A DNA stretch of 51,502 bases, taken from an uncultured Oscillospiraceae bacterium (lineage in GTDB: Bacteria > Bacillota > Clostridia > Oscillospirales > Acutalibacteraceae). The stretch lies in contig CABSLQ010000014.1 of assembly GCA_902478605.1 (NCBI GenBank), positions 1 to 51,502 of the forward strand, read 5' to 3'. This document shows, in pieces, positions 34,457-43,857 of this stretch; position 1 is the stretch's first letter; the number at the start of each line of letters is the position of its first letter. Made by a program: the position numbers and the translations under genes. The notes under the pieces were generated by a model. That model was not told the origin of the DNA, searched no databases, and saw only the letters and a program-made list of their open reading frames with translations.

Positions 34457-36730
34457 TCAGCCCTCCTTCGCCGCGGCGCAGGAGCGCGCCGGAACTGTAC
34501 GGCCCCGCCAGACCACCGGCGTATCGGCATAGTTGACCAGAATGGCCGTACCGTCATCGTAAATGGTTTCTCTCTGCTCCGCGGACAGAATCCGGTAGCC
34601 CGTAATGCGCCGGCCGTATACCCCGCTCAGGATCTCCCGGCTGCGGTCATACAGGGCGAGAATCGACTCTTTCTGATCCGCATAGGTGGCAGCATACAGC
34701 GTGTTCAGCGGCGTGTCGGCCACCTGATTGTAGTCCGCCGCCATCAGGGAGAAGGACATGGCCGAACCGCCCTCAATGCTGCGCAGCAGCGCGGCCTCCC
34801 TGTCCCCGGCTGCGCCGATGTCCTCCGCCGCATAGGGCACGTAGCCGGAGAGCACCATCTGCAGGAAGGGTACGGTGGTGTCGATCAGGTTATACCCGGA
34901 CGAAACGGTGGGCATATGCAGCAGCGCGTCGGCATACGGCAGAACACCGGCCCCCGGTGCTTCCAGCAGCAGGCCGCCCCGCTCGCTGAGTGTTTTCGCC
35001 GTCTGCTCAAGCAGCCGGGCCGTTTCGCCGATCGAAGTTTTATGGGATTTGCTGTAATCCGGGTAGGGCGCCAGTCCCAGCGAAGAGGCCGCCACGTTTT
35101 TTATGCCGTTCTTCTGCAGGTTGGCCGCCAGCTTGGAGGTTACCTGCGGAATCTGGTAAGCCTTGAGCAGATGGTGGGCCGGCAGCTCGTCGTTCACATC
35201 GCCCGCCGCCAGGCGGTACGCCGGCCGCTTCACCGTATCCCGCAGCAGATCGCTGGCCGCGTCAAACAGCGTGGAAATACCGCCGCCGCTCTTTGTGAAC
35301 ATGGTCAGCTCCATTTCGGGATACACGGCGGTATTCTCCATATCCTGCAAGGTCAGAAACTCCTTGAGTCCGCCCAGCTTGCGGTCCGCCCTGAAAGATG
35401 TATCCAGCCGGCCGCCGTAGGCGCCGTCCGCGTCTATCCCCTGCAGCCGCATGGTGAGATTTTCCACCCCTGCGCTGCGCAGCTCCTCGGAGATGGCCTG
35501 GGCCTGAAGAAAGGTGGTCAGCGGCCGCAGCGTCTGGTAAGGAATCCCCAGAAAGTTCTCCTGTACCCGGACGCCCATGTACATATCCAGGAAGAGGGGC
35601 ACATCCTGTGCCGAAGAAGCCGCCTCTTTTCCAAACAGCTGACGGGAGCAGGCATCCGCCATCCCCGTCAGATCGGTTTTGCCCGGTTCCATGAAGAAAT
35701 AGCTCATTTCATAGGCTTCCGAACCGGTGGTGTCCTCATCGCACAGCAGTCTCGCCTTGGCGGCCCAGGTGCGATCCAGCAGCATTTCCACCTCATTGTT
35801 CCGGTGCAGGAAGGTGTAATACACATAATTCTGCCCGGTTTCCCGTCCCGCCGTATTGAGCGTGATCTGCCCGGCCGCGGCGCCGTCCGTCGCATACGCA
35901 AACAGGGCGGCCTGGCCTGCTGTATCCCCGTTCTGTGCCGTCCCGCGGCAGATTCCGAAGCCCGGCAGCAGCACCGGCTGTACCGTGGCGGGCCGCTTTT
36001 CTTCCGTCACCGAACGGTCGCCGTACAGCACATCGAGCGTCAGCCGCCCCTCGTTGGTGCGGCCGTTGTTGAAGGTCATCAACGCGCCCGATCCGTCCGG
36101 CACCAGAATATATCCGCTCTCGGTCATGGAGCCGGAGCCGAAGAAAGGCAGAATGGTCAGGGCGGTCAATACGTTGCTCTTGTTCTCCTGAATGCCCGCC
36201 GCCGGCACCGATACGGTCAGCCGGCCTTCGGCCAGCCGATACTGCAGCGGTATAACGAATCCCAGTTCTTCGAAGGTATACACCATGGTCAGGGTTTCCC
36301 CGTCCCGGTAAGCCTGCATCGCCTTGGGGCCGTCCCCGGCCACCAGTTTATCGTTGGTTTCCTCCAGCGTGCTAGACGCGCCCTTATAGGTTACCAGCAG
36401 CTGCGACTGCAGCCGGGCCTTGTTGATGTCATAGGCAATGAGATCCTCGTCCGGGTTTTCCGGATTGCTCTGCCACAGGAAGCCCGTCCGGCTGTCGAGG
36501 ACCGTCACCCGGCCGGTCGTCAGATCGGCCCGCAGCTCCAGGGCGCCGGACGCATCCCGCAGCACCGCCTCCTCCGCGGAGGACACCGGCTCGCCATAGG
36601 AGACCGCCTCCGGCTGCGAAGCCGGCTGTGCCGCCCCGCCCACCCCGAAAAGAAGGCAGGTCACCGCCGCGCAGCCCAAAGCCAGCAGCCGCCGGACAAC
36701 CGTCCGCATCCGCTTGTGTTCCATGCGCAT
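34457..36730 (-). CDS. Secreted DUF5696 domain protein
   Basis: Secreted protein of 757 residues with a signal peptide (about 8-35) and no lipobox. From memory the body matches DUF5696: TTGRVTVLDSRTGFLWQSNP near 70, TILPFFGSGSMTESGYILVPDGSGA near 195, then a long alpha/beta region with MGVRVQENFLGIPYQTLRPL. The function is unknown. Such proteins sit beside sugar ABC importers in Firmicutes, so a role in glycan handling at the cell surface is likely (inference). Exact start uncertain: ATG at 36730 or 36724, the second better spaced from AAGGAG. Confidence 0.75.
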   Translation of the reverse strand: MRMEHKRMRTVVRRLLALGCAAVTCLLFGVGGAAQPASQPEAVSYGEPVSSAEEAVLRDASGALELRADLTTGRVTVLDSRTGFLWQSNPENPDEDLIAYDINKARLQSQLLVTYKGASSTLEETNDKLVAGDGPKAMQAYRDGETLTMVYTFEELGFVIPLQYRLAEGRLTVSVPAAGIQENKSNVLTALTILPFFGSGSMTESGYILVPDGSGALMTFNNGRTNEGRLTLDVLYGDRSVTEEKRPATVQPVLLPGFGICRGTAQNGDTAGQAALFAYATDGAAAGQITLNTAGRETGQNYVYYTFLHRNNEVEMLLDRTWAAKARLLCDEDTTGSEAYEMSYFFMEPGKTDLTGMADACSRQLFGKEAASSAQDVPLFLDMYMGVRVQENFLGIPYQTLRPLTTFLQAQAISEELRSAGVENLTMRLQGIDADGAYGGRLDTSFRADRKLGGLKEFLTLQDMENTAVYPEMELTMFTKSGGGISTLFDAASDLLRDTVKRPAYRLAAGDVNDELPAHHLLKAYQIPQVTSKLAANLQKNGIKNVAASSLGLAPYPDYSKSHKTSIGETARLLEQTAKTLSERGGLLLEAPGAGVLPYADALLHMPTVSSGYNLIDTTVPFLQMVLSGYVPYAAEDIGAAGDREAALLRSIEGGSAMSFSLMAADYNQVADTPLNTLYAATYADQKESILALYDRSREILSGVYGRRITGYRILSAEQRETIYDDGTAILVNYADTPVVWRGRTVPARSCAAAKEG

Positions 36731-36747
36731 CTCTCCTTTCCGAAGCG

Positions 36748-38868
36748 TCAGCCGATCATTTTGACAAACTCATCCCATACCTGGGCAAAGAATACAAACA
36801 CCTGCTGGAACAGGCTCCACAGCAGCAGGGCCATAAACAGAATCAGCAGGATCCCAAGCAGGGTAAACAGGATGGACAGCAGGGTTCCGCGGTAGGTCAT
36901 CTCGTGGATCTCCCGGAAGCCGCCGATGAGGATCGCCGCCGACCAGAGAATAAGGATCACCTGCACCGCCGTGAGGAAGCCGCCTTCCTCCTGCACCAGC
37001 ATATTGCTGGCCGCCGTGTGAATCATCACGCTCACGATATAGGGGATGAGCGCCGTGGCGCTGACCACCACCAAATCGGAAAACCGCGCGCTGCTGTTCA
37101 TCAGGTTGGAAACAAACCAGCCCGCGATCACCCACAGGGCAAACAGCCCGAAGGTCTTGAGCAGATGGAGCAGCACTTCAAATTCTTCCGGATTGTTCGG
37201 GTTAAAGATAAAGCCGCTGTACTGCCAGTCGATCACCGAGGCAAAGAACCATACGCCCAGGACGCAGAGGCTGAAGATGCCCGTCTTTTTCACGTCGGTA
37301 TGGCGCGCCAGCACATAACCTCCCTCGCCCGGATGGAAGAGCGAGTACCGCACCTTGCCGGCCAGGCTTTTGTGCATGGGATTGACCAGGTAATTGCTGC
37401 GCACCTTCAGCCGCCGCTCCGCCACCAGCAGAAGAATGAACAGGAGGAAAAACGCGGCGAAGATCACCACAAATACGTTCTGCATCCCCTGCGCCCGGTA
37501 CTGGGAAAACGCCTGGGAATAGTTGTCCCGGTCATTGCCCTGCCGGAAATAGTCCATGGCGCCCCGGTAATCGCCCTGTTCCATCATGGCCTTCCCCAGA
37601 CCCACATAGGCCATCGAAAACCCGCCGTTTTGGCTGATGACCTTGCGCCAGCCCGGCTCGGCCTCTTCATAAAGGCCCTGGCCGAACAGCTTCGCCGCCT
37701 CTATGACATCCTGCCCATAGGGCGTGGGCCGGAACAGGGAAATCGTCTCGTAGTTTTGATCGAGAACATAAATGTCGTTGCCTATCACATCCAGGGCGAC
37801 CAGCGTATCAAAGGACCCCATCGTGTTGTTTCTTTCGCCGAAGGTGAACAACCGGTCTCCGTTCTGCGTAAACACAGCCACCCGGCAGAGATTGGCATCC
37901 AGCGCGAACATCAGCCCGTCTTCGTTGACGGCAATGTCCACATAGGAGGTATCCTGCAGGATGCTCTCGTTTTTGCCCAGCTCCAAATCGCCGTAGTCTT
38001 GATGCGGCAGAATATTGAGGCTGTTGGTATTGAACTTCTTGATTTCGTCGGTAAACTGGGTGCCGAGGGAGGTCTTGTTGGTGACCGTATACAGGTATCC
38101 CTCCGCGTCCAGGGTGAAGTTCTCAAACGACACGGGCACATACCGCTTCATACTATCGATTTGGGTGTCGTTGAGTATCTGTTTCCAGAAATAGTCCGCC
38201 AGCAGGAAAACGGTGGCTTCCACCGAATTGCTGCCGAGAAAGGTCAGAAACGCGTAGTCGTCCTTGGCCGAAAAGACGCAGGCGCCCATGTAAATGCCCG
38301 GCACCAGGACATACAGATTGCCGTTTTTGTCCAGCTGTACCTTTGTGGGGGCGAAGGTCACGCTCTCGTCGATGAGCTCGGTGTCCGGGCGGAGAATTTC
38401 CCGGATAATTTCCCCCTTGGCGTTGGCAATGAACACGCGTTCCCCGTCCGGATCCGCCACATAATAGGTTTTGTTTTCCCCGCGGCCGTCCACATACAGG
38501 CCCGATATCCCCATGGCGAAGGCCTCGGATCCGTCTTCGGTAAAGCTGAGCGTGGACAGGTAGTGCAGATCCTTATCAAACACATGGATCTTGCCCATGC
38601 CGGAGTCCAGCACATTGATAAGCCCGTCCTCGTCGACAAACAAGTCGGTGGGATCCCAGTTGGCTCCCTGCTCCGCCTGATCGCTGCGCGCCTGCTTGAC
38701 ACAGGTATAGCCGTCCGGTGCCGGCACGGCCTTGTCTTTCTCATCGTACTGGTAGGATACGGCCCCGGCCGCGGGGGCCCCGGCCGTCAGCAGGCAGCAG
38801 AGCGCTAGCAGGCAAAGCCCCAAACGCCTGCGCAGGCCGCGGCCTGCGGCGATGTTCCTCATCTTCAT
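36748..38868 (-). CDS. NHL-propeller, TPR-like, Yip1-type membrane protein
   Basis: Protein of about 706 residues. Start uncertain: ATG at 38868 or 38862 after GGGGG, or 38910 overlapping the permease stop. A signal peptide (about 1-36) leads to a beta-propeller-like region (about 50-385) with repeats such as DLFVDEDGLINVLDSG, DKNGNLYVLVPG and VNEDGLMFALDAN. A short TPR-like helical part (about 410-465) precedes a membrane segment and a five-helix Yip1-type domain (about 500-706). The propeller is presumably outside the cell. Its place between two transporter sets suggests sensing, scaffolding or gating; no function is established here. Confidence 0.75.
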   Translation of the reverse strand: MKMRNIAAGRGLRRRLGLCLLALCCLLTAGAPAAGAVSYQYDEKDKAVPAPDGYTCVKQARSDQAEQGANWDPTDLFVDEDGLINVLDSGMGKIHVFDKDLHYLSTLSFTEDGSEAFAMGISGLYVDGRGENKTYYVADPDGERVFIANAKGEIIREILRPDTELIDESVTFAPTKVQLDKNGNLYVLVPGIYMGACVFSAKDDYAFLTFLGSNSVEATVFLLADYFWKQILNDTQIDSMKRYVPVSFENFTLDAEGYLYTVTNKTSLGTQFTDEIKKFNTNSLNILPHQDYGDLELGKNESILQDTSYVDIAVNEDGLMFALDANLCRVAVFTQNGDRLFTFGERNNTMGSFDTLVALDVIGNDIYVLDQNYETISLFRPTPYGQDVIEAAKLFGQGLYEEAEPGWRKVISQNGGFSMAYVGLGKAMMEQGDYRGAMDYFRQGNDRDNYSQAFSQYRAQGMQNVFVVIFAAFFLLFILLLVAERRLKVRSNYLVNPMHKSLAGKVRYSLFHPGEGGYVLARHTDVKKTGIFSLCVLGVWFFASVIDWQYSGFIFNPNNPEEFEVLLHLLKTFGLFALWVIAGWFVSNLMNSSARFSDLVVVSATALIPYIVSVMIHTAASNMLVQEEGGFLTAVQVILILWSAAILIGGFREIHEMTYRGTLLSILFTLLGILLILFMALLLWSLFQQVFVFFAQVWDEFVKMIG

Positions 38869-38906
38869 CCCCCGTTCTTTTGCTGAAATCCAATCGGTCG
38901 GCCTCA

Positions 38907-39794
38907 TCATTCCTTTATCCCCGACGCACTCATGGTTTCAATGACGTTGCTCTGCGTGACAAGGAATACCACAATGAGCGGCAGCATCAGCACCACCGCC
39001 GAGGCCATGGACGGTCCCATCCGGGAGATACCCGCCGCAATCACATTGGTGAACGCCATGTTCAGCAGCTTGAGGTTTTCGTCAAACACCATGTTGAGCG
39101 GCTGCTGTGCCCATACGCTCTGGAAGGTGAAGAGAGTCAGGGTCATCCAGGCGGGCTTCACCTGCGGCATCACAATGCGGAAAAAGATCTGATACTGATT
39201 CGCGCCGTCGATACGGGCGGATTCGATGAGCGCCATGGGGATCCGTTCCATAAACTGCTTCATCAGAAACAGCCCCAGCGGCGCCGCCAGATTGGGCACG
39301 ATGTACACCAGGATGGTGTTGATAAAATGCAGCCGTGCCATGATAACGTACTGCGGCAGGGCCAGTACCGTGCCGTTAAACAGCAGGGTCAGCACCACCA
39401 CATCAAACAGCCAGCCCAGCCGCAGCTTGTATTTGGCCAGGGGATAGGCGGCCATGGAGGCGATCACCACGCTGCACACCGTGGTAATCACCGTGATAAA
39501 CGCACTGTTAAACAGATAGCGGGAAAAGGGCACCTGCATGTTGGCGACCAGCTTGAACAGCATGGAGTAGTTTTCCAGCGTTGGCCGCACCACAAAGAAA
39601 CGGGGCGGATAGGCAAACAGCTCATCCAGCGGTTTAAAGGAGTTAATGACCGAGTATACCAGCGGCGCGACCATCAGCACGCTCAGGGCTATCATAAGGA
39701 TGAACAAAACGGCGTTGCCCGTACGGCTGCGCCCGCCGCGGCGAAGCCGATGGAAATGAAACAGTTTGCGCATATGCGTGCCTCCTTTCTTCAC
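38907..39794 (-). CDS. Carbohydrate ABC transporter permease (MalG type), second set
   Basis: Permease of 295 residues with six membrane segments and the docking-loop region MALIESARIDGANQYQIFFR. It overlaps the preceding permease by 4 bp. It completes a second importer with the solute-binding protein at 40704. Confidence 0.93.
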   Translation of the reverse strand: MKKGGTHMRKLFHFHRLRRGGRSRTGNAVLFILMIALSVLMVAPLVYSVINSFKPLDELFAYPPRFFVVRPTLENYSMLFKLVANMQVPFSRYLFNSAFITVITTVCSVVIASMAAYPLAKYKLRLGWLFDVVVLTLLFNGTVLALPQYVIMARLHFINTILVYIVPNLAAPLGLFLMKQFMERIPMALIESARIDGANQYQIFFRIVMPQVKPAWMTLTLFTFQSVWAQQPLNMVFDENLKLLNMAFTNVIAAGISRMGPSMASAVVLMLPLIVVFLVTQSNVIETMSASGIKE

Positions 39795-40711
39795 TCGCTG
39801 CTGACATACCGCAGAACAAACCCGACCAGGGTCTTGAAAATCAGCATCATCACGAACAGCACCACGGCCACCGCGCAGGCATAGCCCATTTCATAGCGTA
39901 CCGTGCCGTAGTCCATCATGTGCAGCACGATGGTGTGGGCGGAATAGTTGGTGCTGTTCGCCCCGAACAGCTGGGTGGACAGGGTGCTGACCGAGAAGGA
40001 GGCCGATATCTGCATCACCGCGCCGAAGAGCAGCTGCGGCTTCATCATGGGCAGCGTAATGTAAAACAGCTCCTGCAGTCGGTTGCGCACGCCGTCGATG
40101 CTGCCCGCTTCGTACAGGGAGGTGTCCACCCCTTTGAAGCCGGCGATAAAGGCCAGGAACCCGGTTCCCAGACACATCCACAGCTGCACAAGCACCAGCA
40201 CGCCGAAATTGTAAGCCGGGTCGGTCAGCCACTGGATGGGTTCCTTGATGATGCCGATGTTCATCAGCACGCCGTTGATAAAGCCGTGGGCGTCCCCGCT
40301 GAACAAAAACTGCCAGATAAAGTACACCGAGGACCCGGCCAGCGCCGGCGCGTAAAAGAAGAAGGTCAGCATGACGCGCACGCCGTTGCTGAATTCGTTG
40401 ATGAGCCATGCCAGCCCGAAACACAGCAGATAGCTGATAGGGCCGGTGATCAGGGAAAGCAGCAGGGTGTTGCGCATGGCAATGCCGAAAATCTCGTCGT
40501 GAATGAATAGGTTGACATAGTTTTTCAGTCCGATAAAGGACGGCATCTCAAACATGTTGTAGTAGGTGAAGCTGAGCACCGTCGCCACCAGCACCGGCAG
40601 CAGGATCATCAGAAAGAAAAACAGGAAAAAAGGCAGCATCATCAAATACAGATCCCGGTTGCTTTTCAGATCTTTTAGAAGGGGCACCTTGGCCGCTTTT
40701 CCGTTACGCAA
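39791..40711 (-). CDS. Sugar ABC transporter permease (MalF/UgpA type), second set
   Basis: Permease of 306 residues. The start is TTG at 40711 (LRNGKAAKVPLLKD), with GGGAGG nine bases upstream; the longer open frame lies inside the binding-protein gene. It has six membrane segments and the docking-loop region VDTSLYEAGSIDGVRNRLQE. It overlaps the end of the binding-protein gene by 8 bp. Confidence 0.92.
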   Translation of the reverse strand: MRNGKAAKVPLLKDLKSNRDLYLMMLPFFLFFFLMILLPVLVATVLSFTYYNMFEMPSFIGLKNYVNLFIHDEIFGIAMRNTLLLSLITGPISYLLCFGLAWLINEFSNGVRVMLTFFFYAPALAGSSVYFIWQFLFSGDAHGFINGVLMNIGIIKEPIQWLTDPAYNFGVLVLVQLWMCLGTGFLAFIAGFKGVDTSLYEAGSIDGVRNRLQELFYITLPMMKPQLLFGAVMQISASFSVSTLSTQLFGANSTNYSAHTIVLHMMDYGTVRYEMGYACAVAVVLFVMMLIFKTLVGFVLRYVSSE

Positions 40712-43622
40712 GGCCGAATTCCTCCCTCTTTCGTGCAATCTCGCCGTTGATGCGTGCGCCATACTCCTGAATCGCCTCCAGTGAATTCCGGCCGTTGTAT
40801 ACCACGTCACGGAAAGCGTTGATCAGATCCCGGTCCAGGTAATAGTTGCCCGGCACCTGGGGGATTTCCTCGACCTGGGCCCACTGCTCCTTGAGAAGCG
40901 CCGCGGTTTCCGGATCCCAGTCCAAATCGTCGAACGCCTCCTTGTTGGCCACGGCCACCCGGGCAATAACGCCAACCTTTGACTCCAAATCCCCCGCGTA
41001 GCGGCCCTGTGCCTGGGCACCGGCCCACCATTTGATAAAGGACCAGGCCTCGTCCGGCTTGGGCGTCGAGCTCAGGATGACCGCCGCCGTGCCGGTGGCG
41101 GACTGCACCCGGTTGATGGTGCCGTCCTCCTGCAGCGTGCCGGGAATCGGCGCCATCTCCCACAGACCGCGCAGCTCGGGCGCGGCAGAGGCCAGCTGAT
41201 TATAATTGGTGTACGACACCACCGCCATGGGCATCTCGCCGCTGCGGAACCGGTTGAAGAAGTCATAGCTGACCGGCAGACCCACCTTGGTGTACAGATC
41301 CGTCCACATGGAAAAGGCCTTCTGGGAGGGCTCGGAATCCAGTAGCGTGCGGGACAAATCCTCGGAAAACACCTTGCCGCCGTTCTGCAGCAGCAGAGTG
41401 TAATACATGCTGGCGTCGCCCGCCGTGGAAGCCGCTGTACCCACGCTGGTCACCGGAATGCCCGCTTCCAGCTTGTACAGATGCAGCTGGTTGGCAACCT
41501 CGATGAATTCGTCCCAGGTTTGGGGAACCGACAGCCCCAGCTCCTCAAAAATATCCCGCCGGTAGAACAGCATGTTAAAGCTCTGCGTGTCCGGCAGGCC
41601 ATAGACTGAGTTCTGGAAGGAGTACGGGGTCAGGGCCCCGGGCTGGAACCAGCCGGTCACCTCTTCAAAATCCGGGAAGGCTGTCAAATCCAGCAGGGCG
41701 CTGCGCACCGCCAGATTCACCGGCGTGTCCCGGGTGGTGTTGATGGCGACATCCGGCGTATTTCCCGACAAAAACGCCTCCACCATGGTGGCGCTGACCA
41801 GCTTGATGTTGACGTGAATCCCCGTCTTGGGCGTGAACAGATCGGTGGTCATTTTCCAAAGGACCTCGGCCTGATCCCGGCCGGTGCCCAGCCACAGGGA
41901 AATGCTTTTGTCCTCCTCTTCGGAGGAGAAGCCGTTGTAATCCTGAACAAAGGAGTAAAAGAACAGTGCGGTGTTATGTACGATACTGTCCCAGAAATTG
42001 GAGGTGGTTTTGGGCAGCTGCGCCCCCTCCTGCCACAGCAGGAAATAGTCGAGCATCAGCGGCTGGCTCCGGATATCCAGCACCCAGGCGGAAACGCTGC
42101 CGATGTTGCTCTGAAAGGAGGTGATGCGGTACGGGATGGTGCGCGGCTCCTCCAAAAAGCTTTCCAGCTGCCGCACGGTGGTCATCAGAATGGCGCATTC
42201 CGCCACCTCGCCTCCGGCAAGCTCGCAAATGGCATCGTATCCGCTGCGCAGCCGCTGTGCGCAGGCGGACAACCCTTCCATCAGGCCCGGGATCTCCTTG
42301 TCCAGGTTATAATCCCGATATGGATCCGCCGAGGTGGAGGTGACCATAATGATTTTCCGGTACCACTGGTTGAGATCGTAAATGACATCGTTGAGCTGCC
42401 GCACGATGGGCGCCAGATCGCCCAGGACCGCCTCCATACGCAGGGTGTGTGTCCCCTCCGAGAGGTAAAACAGATACGGCTCCCCTTCTTCATCCGCCGC
42501 CGTGAGAAAATCCCACCGGCTGGTATAGGGGAACTGCAGATAGGCTGCCTCGGCAAACGGCACTTTCCCGTCTATGGACAGCCGGCGCCCGACCGGCAGT
42601 CCCTTGAGCGATTCCTGCTGATACCGGAAGGACAGGCGGTAATACCCGCTCTGCTTGACGTCCACCGTCCACTCCAGCCACTGGCCGTGACCGCTCCAGG
42701 TCGTGCCGATGATGTTGATGAGCATATTCTTCGCGCTGTAGGGAGAGGTTGCGCGATCCGTCCGGTCGGATTCGGGCCGCATGGTGGAATCGGACTGCCG
42801 GACAACGTTCTCCGCCTCTGTCTTCAGCAGGGCCGTCCCGGCATCGCTGCCCGGATGCGCCGCCCGATATTCCGCATAGGACGGCGGCTGTTCCTCCGCA
42901 CAAATCCGCACGCCGCCCAGAACCAGCGCATCGGAACCCGAAAAGGTCAGGCGAATCACATTGGTCCCCGCCTGAAAATAAAACAGCAGCGGCTCGTCGT
43001 AATCGCCGTCCGGATTGGCAAGGCGGCTGTCGGTCCAGTCCCGGCGGATAACACGGTTGGCGGCAAACTGATCGCCGCTGCTGTCGGTGATCACGGCTTG
43101 CTCCGCCGGCTCGTATGTATTGGAAATGGTCAGATTGGAAGCCTGCGAGAAGGGGGTTTCCCCGTTAATCTGCACGCCCAGCTCATACCGCCGGCTGTCC
43201 GTCTCCATCGGATGGTATTCCACCATCAGGTTGTACAGTCCGGCTTCCGGCACCTCCATCGCATAATCCACGTATTGCAGACCGCCCTGTACCAGCAGCG
43301 CCCGCTCCCGGCCGGCATAGCCGGACAGCACCTCACAAACACCCTGCGGCTCAATGGCCTGATAATCCCCCGCCGCCCGGCGGATATCCTCCTCAAGACG
43401 GGGCCGGGCGGTATCCCGGTAGCGTTCCAAATAAGCGGTATAGTCGTGGATATCTGCCGGCTGCGACACAATGCCTTCCTGCACACCGGTCTCGATTTCG
43501 GTAACGGTCCCGGTATCGGTCTCGCCCTGTGCCTGCAGCAGCGGCGCCCCGCCCGGCAGAAACACCTGCAGCAGCAGGGCCGCCGCACATGCCAGGGACA
43601 CCACGGTGATCCGCCTTTTCAT
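40704..43622 (-). CDS. Solute-binding protein fused to two jelly-roll carbohydrate-binding modules
   Basis: Secreted protein of 972 residues and first gene of the operon. The signal peptide (about 1-32) has no lipobox cysteine, unusual for a Gram-positive binding protein. Residues about 85-245 (YVDYAMEVPEAGLYNLMVEY, then LRLTFSGSDALVLGGVRI-like end) and 265-420 (LEWTVDVKQSGYYRLSFRYQ) look like two CBM6/35-type beta sandwiches. A helical linker (about 425-540) leads to a type I sugar-binding domain (about 570-960) with LFTPKTGIHVNIKL, FNMLFYRRDIFEELGLSVP and TWDEFIEVANQLHLY. Likely a glycan-capturing binding protein. Confidence 0.85.
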   Translation of the reverse strand: MKRRITVVSLACAAALLLQVFLPGGAPLLQAQGETDTGTVTEIETGVQEGIVSQPADIHDYTAYLERYRDTARPRLEEDIRRAAGDYQAIEPQGVCEVLSGYAGRERALLVQGGLQYVDYAMEVPEAGLYNLMVEYHPMETDSRRYELGVQINGETPFSQASNLTISNTYEPAEQAVITDSSGDQFAANRVIRRDWTDSRLANPDGDYDEPLLFYFQAGTNVIRLTFSGSDALVLGGVRICAEEQPPSYAEYRAAHPGSDAGTALLKTEAENVVRQSDSTMRPESDRTDRATSPYSAKNMLINIIGTTWSGHGQWLEWTVDVKQSGYYRLSFRYQQESLKGLPVGRRLSIDGKVPFAEAAYLQFPYTSRWDFLTAADEEGEPYLFYLSEGTHTLRMEAVLGDLAPIVRQLNDVIYDLNQWYRKIIMVTSTSADPYRDYNLDKEIPGLMEGLSACAQRLRSGYDAICELAGGEVAECAILMTTVRQLESFLEEPRTIPYRITSFQSNIGSVSAWVLDIRSQPLMLDYFLLWQEGAQLPKTTSNFWDSIVHNTALFFYSFVQDYNGFSSEEEDKSISLWLGTGRDQAEVLWKMTTDLFTPKTGIHVNIKLVSATMVEAFLSGNTPDVAINTTRDTPVNLAVRSALLDLTAFPDFEEVTGWFQPGALTPYSFQNSVYGLPDTQSFNMLFYRRDIFEELGLSVPQTWDEFIEVANQLHLYKLEAGIPVTSVGTAASTAGDASMYYTLLLQNGGKVFSEDLSRTLLDSEPSQKAFSMWTDLYTKVGLPVSYDFFNRFRSGEMPMAVVSYTNYNQLASAAPELRGLWEMAPIPGTLQEDGTINRVQSATGTAAVILSSTPKPDEAWSFIKWWAGAQAQGRYAGDLESKVGVIARVAVANKEAFDDLDWDPETAALLKEQWAQVEEIPQVPGNYYLDRDLINAFRDVVYNGRNSLEAIQEYGARINGEIARKREEFGLA

Positions 43623-43660
43623 GGACGTCGCCTCCCAGTAGCTTTTTGTTCACTATTTAC

Positions 43661-43673
43661 AGTATACCATTGG
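43661..43673 (-). promoter_or_regulatory. Extended -10 promoter of the importer operon
   Basis: On the minus strand CCAATGGTATACT has TGn plus a near-consensus -10 (43661-43666). The -35 position (ATTTCT) is weak. It is about 40 bp before the ATG at 43622. Confidence 0.55.
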
Positions 43674-43758
43674 AGTTTAAGAAAGAAATATCGAGCTTTT
43701 TATATTCGTTTTGTTTTTTTAAGTAGTTTTGCCCTTACGCGGTATTTCTCCCGCATAT

Positions 43759-43784
43759 CGTAAAAAGTCAACATACCGTAAAAA
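43759..43784. repeat. Direct repeat CGTAAAAA upstream of the GH89 gene
   Basis: CGTAAAAA occurs at 43759-43766 and 43777-43784, 18 bp apart, just before the -35 of the GH89 promoter and in the divergent control region. It may be an operator for the nearby AraC-type regulator. The evidence is only the repeat and position. Confidence 0.3.
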
Positions 43785-43791
43785 TGTGCCA

Positions 43792-43820
43792 TTGCTTTCA
43801 CCGGGTAAATGTGATACAAC
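43792..43820 (+). promoter_or_regulatory. Promoter of the GH89 gene
   Basis: TTGCTT (43792-43797) and TACAAC (43815-43820) are 17 bp apart, 38 bp before the ATG. Confidence 0.6.
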
Positions 43821-43857
43821 CAGCTTAGAAAGAAAAAGCCATAAGGAGGCAGGGCAT

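Noticed and set aside
33770..36895. A 1041-codon plus-strand open frame opposite the DUF5696 and permease genes
   Set aside because: It is antisense to well-supported genes, has no recognisable domain or ribosome binding site, and its His/Arg/Gly-rich composition is typical of GC-rich shadow frames.
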